Origin: Marisa cornuarietis
Lineage: Eukaryota > Mollusca > Gastropoda > Architaenioglossa > Ampullariidae
NCBI GenBank assembly: GCA_004794655.1
Contig: SMMW01000585.1
Span: 5,600,001 to 5,664,000 of the forward strand
Direction: 5' to 3'
Length of the DNA: 64,000 nucleotides
The position numbers were made by a program, and so were the translations under genes. Below the pieces are notes generated by a model, which saw only the letters and a program-made list of their open reading frames with translations, did not search any database and was not told the DNA's origin. Positions 37,022 to 49,400 of the stretch are shown piece after piece. Position 1 is the first letter of the stretch. Every line of letters begins with the position of its first letter.

Positions 37022-38531
37022 GCCCGTAGTTCTGTCAGTATCCACCGTAAACTGTGCATTTTGATGCTGCTTTCTAGGAACAGAGGATGCTAGCAAGCTA
37101 CTCACAATAAACCTACAGAATACTCTATAGTCTATAGAACTGCTTTTGGTTGACGCACTTGGCGTTCGAACACAAAGACACACCGGTTTGATGTCTGTGT
37201 CGTTCAGCAAACTTCTCTCCCTTCTTCTCCAGTCAACGCAGCTGTTGAAGGAGTACTTGACTCTGTAAAGGGCTGGTGAATGTCAGGTAGCGATGGAGAG
37301 AAGATGGGCACCACCCTTTCAAGAAGAGAAAAGTGCGCTCTCTAAAACCTCGCTTTCCAACAACAGAAAAATATGGGGGACTACCTTTTAGAAAACTTGG
37401 ACTTGTGATAAATTGTAACTACTTTCTTGTTATCTTATCTCACTCACTCACTCACTCACTCACTCACTCACTCACTCACTCGTAAAAAGAATTGCTTATC
37501 CGTAACTGCGCGGTACAGCTTAATCGAAAACATGTAAGACAACATTGTGAGAATATTCTCTGCGGAATGAGGTGACCTTGGCACAAGGGCGATCGTTGAA
37601 ACCCTGGGCGAGGATTTGAGGCGACATCAACACAGGCTGGGATACCCGCGGGGTTGTTTATGATGCAAGAAGACGTCGTCTGTTACAGCGATTTGACAGA
37701 CTGGATGACGGGCAGAGGGCAGGATGCAGATGTTATTCTAGAAATGTGTGTGTGTGTGTGTGCGCGCGCGCGCACTTCTAGGGCAAGATTGATTGCGAGT
37801 GGAACTGGAGAATGAAGGAAGACATAAGTACAAGTCATTTCTTTCTATTAATTTTTTTTTTAAACTATCAGTACTCTTTTTTACCGGACCCCACGCCAGC
37901 TTATGTCTGCGTTAATGAATTATCTCTGCACGTACGTGCAGGTGAACGTGGGACTTACGCCTATTTCTTGTACAATTCAATAGATATTGCTCTTTCCTTT
38001 ATAAAAAGTCAGTACAAGAAAGTCTAGCTCAGTTTACCAGGGGCGGTAGTTGTGAAACAAAGGTAACTATTTGTCTCGGGCTACATGGGGAACTCAAGGA
38101 CTATAGTGTTCTGTTTCCAAAATTATAAAGTGGTGTCCAGACGCGGCATGTGTGGTTTTACCCCTTGGAGCCGTAGTTATAAAGCGGTGGCAAAGGTGTG
38201 CCGGGATATAGAAAAATAACATCGCTTTATAACTTCGGAAAAAAGACGCTTTACTTGGAGTTCTCCATTTCACTCTGGGAATGTCTTACTCTTACTTCAT
38301 AATGACCTCCCCTGAATACCACACTATGGGTGGGACTTGCGTTTTGTATATAAAAATAGGGAAGCAAAAAGACGAGTGGTAAGCACAAATGTGTACAAGG
38401 CCAGAGGCTCGCACGTTAGCCAGTTCGATATCCAGCTGGTACATCTCGCCAGGTTTTGAGTTGTTGAATGGGTACCTGACCCTTTAAAGAATTTAGGCAG
38501 GAACAGGAAAAGAGATTCAGGACATCGAACA

Positions 38532-38563
<32 letters not shown>

Positions 38564-41457
38564 CGTAAAATAATGAATGCTGCTGAGTAAACAATTAGCA
38601 ATCAGACGAGAATGTCTCGTAAACATGGTTTGTGAACAGATAAACCAGCAGTGGTATCAGTTAAAAGCGCGAGATGATCGGGAAGAAAATCTCCTCTGAC
38701 AACTAGTAGAGAACTGTCCGAAGCTGGTTGACAGCAGATAAGCTGCTTGTAACCTCAGTGGAGGGCGGGGGATGACTGACACATATGGCGTTCTAGGAAA
38801 CATGTTTTAGCCGCCCCTTGGATTGCGTCATTGAACCCTGACCCTCATTCACTGACCTTGACCGTTAGCCTAGACGAGAGATTATCCGTCACAGAACGGC
38901 CTGCACTGACCCTCGGCCTCTGTTCACTGCTCTAGTTTGTCGGTAGGATGTCTGAAAAGCTAATGTGATGCATATACATAGGCCTATATATAACAACAGA
39001 TAAAGAGGGCACAACGACAGTACACCACCAATGCAGACTTGGAAAACCTAAACACCGACAAAAATAGAGGGCACGTACAAAACGTAAATAACACATCTGG
39101 CACCACAAAAACAACAACCCTTCGCCTACACCTCCCCAAATCCTTCCATACCCTCACCCAACTCCCCAACACCTAACATTTCCCAAAGACCCCATCCCCC
39201 ACAGTGCGAAATCACCGAGAGGTGGAAGCACTTTCCCTTTCAAAGTCTCTGGTCACTGGGTGAGTGGTTATCGCATCGGCCTTTATTCATGCTAACCGCC
39301 GCTGACCAGTCATTCCATGCTTATCTGTAGAGTTATCTACCGTTATTATCACGTGGTCGTCAATGAGAAACAAATACTACTGGGGAGACAAGCTGACAGG
39401 CAGACCTTATTACAGATCTTGATACAGACCATGTTGACTGATTAATGAGCTGAAACCTCACCATCCTTTGCGCATAGATAAGACACACCTTTACCATTTA
39501 TTATTATTGTGAACTTCTTTTATTTAATTTAAAATTGTCCATCCCTATCCACCACGCAGTTTGAAATGTACGGGTAGTAAGAGAGCGAGTGAGTATAACT
39601 GAGTCAGAAAAGAGAAATTAGAGCTTAGATTTCGTCATCGGTGTATGACCGTAGGTTGTTTTCGTTGTAGTGAAAGGTCTAATGAAAAGGTCAGCTGATA
39701 GTGGGTCAGCTGATAGAGCTGGCTAGTGGGTTACATGATTTGGTGTTGACTGGGCTGAGTGATTACTGCCAACCGCGCAGGTTAACTTCTCCGTATCTGC
39801 TACATGTATCAGCATTTTCACACTGTCGTGGGGAACCCAATATCATGTCAGATCATGACGACTCACTCAGTGCCGGACTATTTAATGAGCGTGTGATAAC
39901 CTTTGCGACCACAGACCAAACAATAAACAAAGAAACGAATTTTATCTATTATCTATTGGAGTGGTGTGTCGTATACCGTTTGGGGCTGTAGCCATGATTT
40001 AACGGAAACCTATACCCCGGGATTGGTTTACCTCCGGTCCTACTGCCCCCTGAATCGCTAGTAGCCCCGCCTCTCGCCCCGCCCAACGGCGTCACTTGGT
40101 ACCACGTGGGTCAGCCTCAGTCTACCCTGACTTCTTGTCCAACACACCTCTTGTCCCTGCCACGCAACATTGGTCATAACTCTTATTCATATACATCATC
40201 GCATTGATTGCACGGCTGGGTAACTGAGGTATTTTGACTAATATACTGAAGATATTAAACAGATTATTATTAATAATAAAGAATGGGTCTACAGCTGAAT
40301 ATCTCACCATGCCGCTGGATATCCATGCTTTACACTTAAGAAAATCAATTGTTCCGCATTCAGTGTTCCTAATGATGGCGTTCTGAGCGATGCTTTTACA
40401 CATTTATAATTAAACACCGCTTCGTCTGACGATGACCCCCCCCCCAGTAATTTGTGGTGATGATGATTGACAGGTCTGTTGATCTTACAGAGCACTGTGA
40501 TCATACTCATACATCTTAAATCTACATCAACAACCACGTGATCTACTAACAAATCTGTGCTTTGATGGCGATGTCTGATATTTATAACTTTTATAAAAGT
40601 TACATTTGAATCATCTTCTACTGTTTTTTTCGCCTTGACAATTCCTCATTACATTTCATTCAGATTAGTGTTGCATTATGTAATTTACTTCATTCAAAGG
40701 TAAACGTTGAAGCGTGTGAGTAGACATTTTCGGTTTTATACGACCACTGCCTCGCTGCTCACGATAGGGTATAGAAAACAGACTACTAAGACTAATTAAG
40801 GGCGCTTATGTAGCCCATTTCCTCAGGGTAGCAGGCGAGCTAAAGGTGCTTCACTAAAGAGAACGACACAAAAATTCATTAAATGGGAGAAATTATAATA
40901 GTTGTGTGGAGCGAATGAACAATGGATGCTCCCAAGCTGGTGGATATATTTTTTCACCGCTCAAGATGTCGGAATGAAATAATTCCGATCTGTTCTCCAT
41001 AAAGGCAATGATGTGTTCAAGTGACGACTTTATACATGTACGTATGCACTAAAGGGACTATTTACTCCAAGCCAAAAGACGAAAGATGTTCATGCAAAGT
41101 ACACGTAGTCCCCACACCTACACCAGACAAGCAGCCACCACTCACCGGGAAAATGGAGACTTTAAATAGTACATCCCACAGATTCAGAGGGATTTATATG
41201 GTAGGATAAAGCAGATCTCTCTCACATACATACATACATACATACATACATACATACATACATACATACATACATACATGCATACATACATACATACATA
41301 CATACATACATACATACATACATACATGAACACAAGCCACATATCAAAAGCAGACAATGAAAGGACTCCGCAGTGAACCTTCATGGTAGGACTACCTACA
41401 GTTCACGGATACGGCCCCACGACTGTGGCATTGTTGATGTCTAAAACCGATGTCCAA
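37022..41457. other. Intergenic DNA, no recognised gene
   Basis: Holds a (CTCA)n run at 37440-37482, a (CGCA)/(CA) run near 38531-38564, a SINE 3'-end fragment near 39198-39235 (AGTGCGAAATCACCGAGAGG), a GC-rich patch at 40020-40130 with CCCCGCC and CACGTG, and a CATA run at 41224-41328. No supported exon. Confidence 0.5.
41224..41328. repeat. (CATA)n microsatellite
   Basis: About 26 tetranucleotide units with one CATG interruption. Confidence 0.95.
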
Positions 41458-41989
41458 TCAAAGAAGCACTCCTCCGACATCTTGAGGTAGAAAAAAGTCA
41501 AATGTGCACCAAACCAGTTTGTATTTTTTTTTTAACACGGTTCCCTTTCTTCTTGAACAATAGACCTTTCTGTGACGTGTAGGGGTGGTGATCATTTTCA
41601 AAGGTGTGATGTGTTTAAACACATTCCTTTTAAGACAGTTCTCCACTGCTGCAAAACAGCGAAGTCAAGATTAAAGGATTATGATATGATCGCTATTTGA
41701 GCTACCTGTGTATTCTGAACAATGACAGGTGATTAAAAATACATTAACTCGTTGTGCGTAATAACGTCGTCCTCAGTCCTAGCACAGAAACTGTGGAAGA
41801 GGCTCTGGTCAGGACATGACAGATGCACTTACCTGCTGATGAAAACTGCACTTACTTGTTGATGACAGCTGCACTTACCCACTGATGACAGCTGTACTTA
41901 CCAGCTGATCCCTTAGTAAAAATTGGCAGCTCCACCTGCTTAGAGGAGAGTCTTTTCTTTCCTGCTACCTCATGGTGCTTAGCAGAAGC
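41458..41989 (-). CDS. Last two exons of an unidentified basic protein
   Basis: Two minus-strand exons fit together by phase. Exon 41989-41902 follows CATTTTTAG and is open from its first base (ASAKHHEVAGKKRLSS, then KQVELPIFTKGSA), ending GCTG before GTAAGTAC. Exon 41648-41458 follows CTGTTTTGCAG and continues the split codon as AVENCLKRNVFKHI, with KVYCSRRKGTVLKKKYKLVW further on, to a TGA. The product is rich in Lys and Arg and looks nuclear or nucleic-acid-binding, but no family is recognised. Open minus-strand stretches at 42020-42690 (for example QPGCYNRINVRCMGC) may be earlier exons or a decayed copy; their frames do not join cleanly. Confidence 0.4.
41823..41910 (-). repeat. 23-bp repeat array of 5' splice sites
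   Basis: Four units spaced exactly 23 bases, each with a donor on the minus strand: exon edges at 41902, 41879, 41856 and 41833, followed by GTAAGTAC or GTAAGTGC. The last one is a full consensus, CAG before GTAAGT. The common core is GGTAAGTGCAGCTGTCATCA. Confidence 0.8.
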
Positions 41990-42019
41990 CTAAAAATGGA
42001 TCGAAACGCTTTCAACCTC

Positions 42020-42690
42020 TCAACCAGATCCAGTGAGACTTAAAGTATTGTGTAAGATTGTTGGAAATCGTCTTGTACGAGTGTCGAGTTTGCATGAGAA
42101 TGTCTTATCCGGCATTTCTACGCAGTCCTTATGAAGGGCCGATGTTTTTTCCTTAACGAAATTCTTTTTAAGGGATGACTGTTGGTGCAGTGATAAAATG
42201 CTTTGACACGTGCCCATTGGGAGCATCGTTATCTGTATTTAAAATTCTTCTCGGGCACTCGAGTTTCTCTTCAGGTGCTGCATTAGTTCTCTGACTTCTG
42301 GAGGTTTTCTTTGAGTACTTATGTTTTCCACCACTTTGTCTCTCAGAAAAAAGAAATTCTCCTCCCCATGAGTGGAGCACATTTCTGTCAAATCAAATAA
42401 TCATCTCATGCATTTTTTTGTAATTCTTGATTAGACAGGACTTGTACGCATTTTGTCTCAAAGTGTTCAGTGCACGTATTCATCGCTCTCTCTTCTTCTG
42501 CTGACCAGGCAAAACACTGGTTGCCTCGAAGATTCACACCCCATGCATCGGACATTAATCCGGTTGTAGCAGCCTGGCTGGCTCCTGAGCACGAGGGAAG
42601 CATCGTCTGGGATGAGCTGCCCTGTAGCCAGGTGCTGGGCGCATGTCATACCTGCTTCGTCATTGGACAGTAGAGTCTTGGAGCACTAAT
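42020..42690 (-). other. Overlapping open stretches, possible exons or decayed gene
   Basis: Several minus-strand frames are open for 45-75 codons in succession. One runs from ATATTAG at about 42690 through GQLIPDDASLVLRSQPGCYN to 42467. One runs from TTTGATTTGACAG at about 42390 with SERQSGGKHKYSKK. One at 42226-42020 contains KNFVKEKTSALHKD. The frames change between them without clear donors, so this may be a pseudogene or part of the gene at 41458-41989. Confidence 0.25.
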
Positions 42691-42699
42691 ATTTTTTTA

Positions 42700-45300
42700 T
42701 TTTTTTTTTAGCTATGCGCGACAACCTGCGCTAACGCACATCGGTAAACACAGGTTTATTTCGGGTATATTTATGTTTATTTTGCTTAACATAAGTAAGC
42801 TCAGGTTCATTAAAAGTAAACATAGACTTATCGTGCATAAGTGAGGTTATTAACGATCGGAGCTGCGTGTCTTCTTCATGTAAACGCACATTTTTTTCAA
42901 CCATAATCGTTTGTAAAACGAGTTCGCTTCTTTTTTATATCACGTGTCTTGTCCTTTCGTAAGAAGTTATTCTTGTGTAAATAAACAAATTTTCAACACA
43001 CTACATATTGCCCAACGAATACTAATTCACAAATGTGTCTTAATCGTAGAAAAATAATACAACAGATAAGAAGGTTAACAATGACATTTTATAGCATCAA
43101 GCTGACCTTTCAGCTAAATGCTGCTACTTTAAAACTTCCTCACTTTTATTTCAAGACCATATTTTTGTGAGGGTGGTGTCCATGTCCTGTCCGTCACTTT
43201 CTCACTTTCCCCAACTCTCAGAGAATTCACGTTCCCTCTCCACAGTTGGGTCAGCTGGCCATGGAACTGACTGATGTGCTCGCCTTCGGGTTCGTGAAAA
43301 TGCTATTCTAGTCATTAGATTATCCACTCTTCAATTTTGAATGCAATGTCTCAAGATAACATTGTATTAACGTGTAAAGATTTTTATATGCAGTGTGTAT
43401 TCACAACGTCAAAGGGGAGACCACTCTCATATTTTTCTTTCTCGCATATTGTGCAGAGTTCGGTCCCATGAAAAAGACTAAAATTATAATGTCCCCATAT
43501 TATGGGGTAAAAGTCACTTCTTTAAATAGATAGTTCACGGATGCGTTTGGTGTCGTCATTAGTGGTAGTGGCGGTCGTAGTCGTTTTAAGAAGATCAACA
43601 TCAATTAGTTTTATGTATTTTTACATAAAAATATATAATTATTCAGTGCCTGAAGGTGACGATCTATTAGCCCAAATAACTTGTTGAAATGTTTACAGAA
43701 ATTTTGTTCTCCCTTTTTTTAAGATAGGGCACACACTGAGAAGCAGTGGGAATATCGTTGGCTTTTGAGAAATACACATACTGTTTTGGAGCGAAAAAAA
43801 AAGAAAATAGAGAGAGGAAAACATCTTTAATACCAGTCTGGCAAGCTCATTTCCTTCTGTCACTCGCGTGACTGTATTAGAGTATTTGATGATGAACTCC
43901 GGGGTATGTCTTACCTGACCACCTTAGTGTATTTGATGATGAATTTTAAACTCGGCTGTCTGTCGTACAAGCAGATTCTGAAAGTATATTTTTAGTACAA
44001 AACATTCTAAAAAATCGGGAACTTCAGCGTCAGACGAAGAGATTAAACAAGGGAGATAATGCGCCTCTCAGACTTTGCTCCTTCAGCTGCGATGCATCAA
44101 ACGTGATATAGTCCATGCACATGTCTCTGTATCCATTTTCGCAGTGTGAAGAAAAATAAGAAAAAGGCAATGTTTATTTATTACAGTAGGTAATTAATTA
44201 CATGTATCACAGTACAACATCTTATAAGGACGATGGGTGAGTAAACTGATAACATAGATCATTCATGGCAGGGGCTCACACAAGGTTAACGACTGCAGCG
44301 GACTGTGCCCGCTAAATGATTGGTTAATACATCAATATATCGATCACAGGGGCACGTGTAAGTGTGTCACAACAGATGTTTCTGGCAGTGGTGTGTTGTG
44401 AGGTCAGAGAGGGTCACGACACGCAGCTCGTGACTGTCATGACGAATTAGCTCACGCAGATAATCGACCCTCCATCACGGCCCACATTCAGGGCTACATG
44501 GTGTCCAGGTCTGACAGTCATTCGACACACCGCTTGTCCTGGCCGTAAGTTATTGTAATGTCGTACTACTTGTCCTCAGTGGACGTTGCCTACGTTGTGC
44601 TGACTGTTGTACAACGTGGTCTGCTAGACTGTTTATAGTGCAATACGAACGAGCAGTGAAGAGCGTAAATGCCTGGGTTAGATATTTAATGTTGTAATTC
44701 TGCACTGACTGCATTTACATGTCTCAAAGCTTATATGTCCCTTTGGGTGCTATATTTGAGATTATGAGACTCATGTATTCTTCCTTAGTGGGTTCTAAAG
44801 GCGAAGAGGCAAATACTTTACTGTAGATGAGTAAATGAATGAGGTCTCACGTGGTGTCATTTTTTTCTTGTCTTTGGGAGTTACAAAGTAGGCATCCGTC
44901 TGCTGAATGAAGCTCAGTTATTGCTGCACTTAATCAACAGTAGACACGTTCACAATCAAATGCCTTCTTGTGATGTGTACAAAATGTCATATCAACATAC
45001 ATCTTACATTATAAGTATCATGTCAGGTAAATATCTGCGTGCTAATTTCAACAACCATAAACAGCCGATGAATTTCTTTTAAGCTCACTTGCCTCTTAAA
45101 GTTCGGTAGTAATTAAACAAACAATTGACAATTAAACTATAACCTCTAACAGATTGGTTTTTCAGTGCATTAATTCGTATGTCCTGTCCATTCAATATAT
45201 AAAAAAGGAACAAGAATTTAACAAGAAGAACATACGGGCTCTTTATTATATGGGGAGGCGATTGATCCCCCTGTTAATATAAAAAAAACGAGAACGTCTC
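42700..45300. other. AT-rich intergenic DNA, nothing recognised
   Basis: No open frame of note, no recognisable repeat family and no strong splice-site pairs. It may hold the promoter and 5'UTR of the sulfatase gene, but no motif proves that. Confidence 0.4.
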
Positions 45301-45321
45301 AACTTGATAAGGCATCGTTTT

Positions 45322-45551
45322 TTGTTTTTTTGTTTATTTAGTTGGAAAGTGCTTCCACCTTGCGGTGATTTCGCGCTATGTGGGGAAAGGGAGGGGGGAG
45401 GAAACCGGAGTACCCGGAGAAAACCCCCGCCGCCCAGCCCTGCGAACAGGTGTCACATACAGAGAGTGTCCCGAGACGAGATCTGAACCCTGAGCCGCTC
45501 ACTGCAGTGGTGTCAAGCGAATGTTTTAACCACTACACTACCGGGGGCCCT
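45322..45551 (-). mobile_element. Full-length tRNA-derived SINE with target duplication
   Basis: On the minus strand: GGTAGTGTAGTGGTTAAAAC (A-box region), GGGTTCAGATCTCG (B box), then GTTTTCTCCGGGTACTCCGG, GCGCGAAATCACCGCAAGG and TGGAAGCACTTTCC before a T/A-rich tail. AGGCATCGTTTT flanks it at 45310-45321 and 45552-45563. It lies about 220 bases upstream of the sulfatase start codon. A related fragment is at about 47826-47985. Confidence 0.88.
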
Positions 45552-45772
45552 AGGCATCGTTTTGAGGAATAGATGGCTTTATAAAACAAAATACAAAAGC
45601 CCCCCCAAATTCCCCGAATATTAAAAAATGTGAGTCGTTATCACGTTCATTGACTCACGCATTTTTGCACACAATCTTGTAAAAGCCACATAAAGTACTT
45701 TATTAATTCAATATATTCGCAGGCTGACCAGTAAAGATTCATCAACGGAAGAGAAACAGGTATAACGCAGTC

Positions 45773-46437
45773 ATGACCAAGCCATCGATAACTTCACGGG
45801 AGACAACCTGTTTGCTGGTTGCTCTCTGCATGGTGATCTCCCCGCTTCTAGTCCTTGGTTCACCGCCAAACATCATCTTTATAGTCGCCGACGACCTGGG
45901 TAGGTGTAGAGTGTAGAGGTTATGTTCATAAAATCTCTGACACCCCGCGATCTTTTTTCCCTCCCTTTCTCATCATATCTCTACTTGTTTCATTTTTCTT
46001 GCGGTTGTTTTGCTTTCGCTGATACAAAAAGTGTAAAGACTATCATGAGACACAATACAAAGTCAGCATACTATAAGTGTCCTAATGGCTCTGTCCCCAC
46101 CTATCTAGCCAAGTGACTTCACCTGTACAGACTGCCTCGTTCTTTCAGCTCCTCTTCTGATCCTCTCAGGATTTGCATTTCTCGGAAAAGACTTCTTACA
46201 GCTGGTCCACGATTCTTTTTTTTTCTCTCTAATCCTCTCTCCTGGTTATTAGAAGGAAACCTTTTCTTTCTTCCTACAAAACCTATCTTGTTAAAACTTA
46301 TCATTCTCTCTTCCCATAATGTGTGTGTCTACCTCTAGAGGTATGTGAGCGCATAGTATTGTGGAAAGTGAATGAGCACTTCATAGACACTGTCAGCAGC
46401 AAGGAAAGGTCGGGGAATATGAAAGTTATCTTGACGT

Positions 46438-46497
<60 letters not shown>

Positions 46498-49400
46498 GCG
46501 TTTAGTGTTATTTTTGGACTTATCAAGATGGTGTTCATAAGGATGTGTTCCCCTACTGATCTTATCACCTATCATCTAGGCTGGAACGATGTAAGCTGGC
46601 ACAACCCGGCGATGATCACTCCCAACTTGGAGAAGTTCGCTAGGTCAGGGGTCATCCTCAACTCCTCCTACGTCCAGTATTTCTGCTCACCGTAAGCCAG
46701 TTACCTCGTAGATGCTTTACTGTCTTTGCTAATACGACCTCTAAATTTTGTTATACTTGTAATTAAGAGTTTAAGAGTTATATCTTATACCATGCTTACT
46801 CTTCTTGCTTTAATAGATGGCGCTAGGGATGGTTTTTCTTCTTAACAGGTCTCGCAACTCCTTCATGACGGGTTACTTCCCCTACCACACAGGACTTCAG
46901 GTAGAACAAACTATTTTTGCTTATTTCTCGCTCATTTCATTATTAAATGATACATGTCTGGTTACAGACTATAGCCTCACTCAGTAGATACCACAGTGAA
47001 GTAGGGTTTACCGACAGTCAGCGGAAAGTAAAACTTGTTACATAACAAGACCCTAAGAGCCCTAGTGTCACAGAAACAACTGTAGAAGTGACTGCTGATG
47101 ACGTAGTGCATGACGCCGTGTAGGATGACTACGTCAGTAACTGTTACACTGTTTCAGCATGACGTCATCAGCGCAGGTGAGCCCCGGTACGTACCCGTCA
47201 ACTTCACCATGCTACCCGAGGTGTTAAAGACAGCGGGGTACAAGACACACATAGTGGGGAAGTGAGTTTATCACGAGCTCTTGGCACACGTGCCCTTCGA
47301 CCTGCTTTTCATGCTCGCTCCTGTCTTCTTGGCGCTTAGACGAATGTTCTGTTAGGACCATAGTCATTATAATTTTGTAACATTTAGCCATTTGGATAAA
47401 AAAAATAGAAGAGAGAGACCGAGGAGAATGGTTAGGTAGACCTTGATGGGAAGCGAAGGTGGAAAACATACGAGAGAAAGAGAGAGAGCAAGAGAGAAAT
47501 GATGAAAGGGAGGGACGGAAGAGGGCGGGTTTTAAAAACGCAAGTCTACAGCATAATGTTACTCCAGTGTATATGAGTTTAGTTAGTACAGCTTATGTTT
47601 CATTTTGTAGGTGGCATTTAGGGATGTGCAACTGGAAGTACACCCCGACCTATAGAGGCTTTGACAGTTACTTTGGTTACTACGATGGAACAGAGGATTA
47701 TTACACCCATATGACCGGTAAGTCTGGGTCTGAGTTTAGCTCCACAACCATGAAGAAGAAAACTGAAATTTCCCTAAACCTCTTTTGACTGACAAGATCA
47801 GTCACTTATTTTTCTTGGCAATAGTCTCGAGACACTCGCTTGTCATCACAGCAGTGAAAAGATCTTGGGTTCAGATCGCGTCTTGGGACACTCTCTGTAT
47901 GTGGCACACGCTTACAGTACTGGCCGTCATCACCCACCCACCCACCCCCCATAGTGAGAAATCGTCTGAAGGTGGAAGCAGCTTCCTACTAAATCAATCA
48001 CCAAATTCCAAATTACCTCCCTGTAAGTGTGTAGAGGAACTTTTGTACACGCTGACATTTACTCCCGGGATATGCTTAAAGGAATGACTTTGTACTCTTC
48101 AACTTAACGGAGACGCCTAAGACTGACATTAACTGTACAATTTAACTCACTGAAGACCTCTAGGGAAGACTACACTGTACACGCTAACTCAATGAAGAAG
48201 CTGAAGACAATCCCTAAAGCATCTTCTTTTAAATAATTTTCTGGCTTAGCGGTTTGTCTTTTCAGGTGATGGTTACGACCTTCGGAGTAATACCTCTGTC
48301 GCCAAAGACCCCAGTGACACACATTTTAACGTGAGTGTCACTGTCAGCCTACTAATAGTGTGACCTCAGTAACATGCATTTATACATAAGTGTTACTATT
48401 TACCTACTAATACTGTGACCCCAGTGACACACATTTTAACGTGAGTCTCACTATCAGCCTACTAATAGTGTGACCCCAATAACATGCATTTAAACACGAG
48501 GGTTACTGTTAATCTACTAATGCTATGACCTCAGTAACATGCATTTATACATGAGTGTCACTATCAACCTACTAATACTGTGACCCCAGGGACACAAATT
48601 TTAACGTGCATATCACAGAAACCCTCTAATAATATGACCCTTGTAACACATACTTCAACATGAATGTAAAGTTGTGCCTGCTATTAATGAGTTCCGCCAT
48701 GAGTGGTTAGACCGAGCTAAGAATGTTCCTATCAGTGAATTTATTTCCTTTTGTCTGCCACCTCCAACGACATCAACGTATGCACACCTAGCGACTCTTG
48801 CCTTTTACACAATTTGAATCTTGATTGGTTGTCATTAACTTCTCTTTGCTCTTTGTATCTCTTTTAAAGTGGGGTAGTGTGCGGATGGGGAAAGAAGCAC
48901 ATTATAATTATCGAGAAGGAAACTGGTGTAGGTGAAGTGTCAAAGGTCTTACTTTCATAGGTACTAAATATGAAATTTAATGTGTATTTTACGTTATTGG
49001 ACTTCTGTTTAGCTATTTTAAACAACTTTAGAGGTCTTGATAGATAATGAAACAGGTATTATATTTTCTATCGACTCTACCCGACAGTACCTGTTCACTC
49101 AGAAGGCGATTGAAGTGATCGAAGACCACGATCCCACTACACCCCTCTTCCTTTACCTACCATTTCACCTCGCTCACGACCCGTTACAGGTATGTATCAG
49201 GGCCACACAATCTTCAAGTCAAAATCGTATAAAACGTATAAATAGCTACTGATTTTTGGGAAGTAAGGTAGTTAGGTAGCGAGTGAAGCACCTTGCACAG
49301 CCTCTTTGGGCTAAGTTACATGTCTGTGTCATTAGACAGGTGGCTGAGGGTGAGTAATTGAGTATCTAAATACAGAAATTGTTCTTCACTGACTTTACTT

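Noticed and set aside
37440..37482. Regular short repeats considered as a CRISPR array
   Set aside because: Simple tetranucleotide run without spacers; no array with unique spacers exists in the window.
40020..40130. GC-rich patch with GC box and CACGTG as promoter
   Set aside because: No exon or start site can be tied to it; motifs this short occur by chance.
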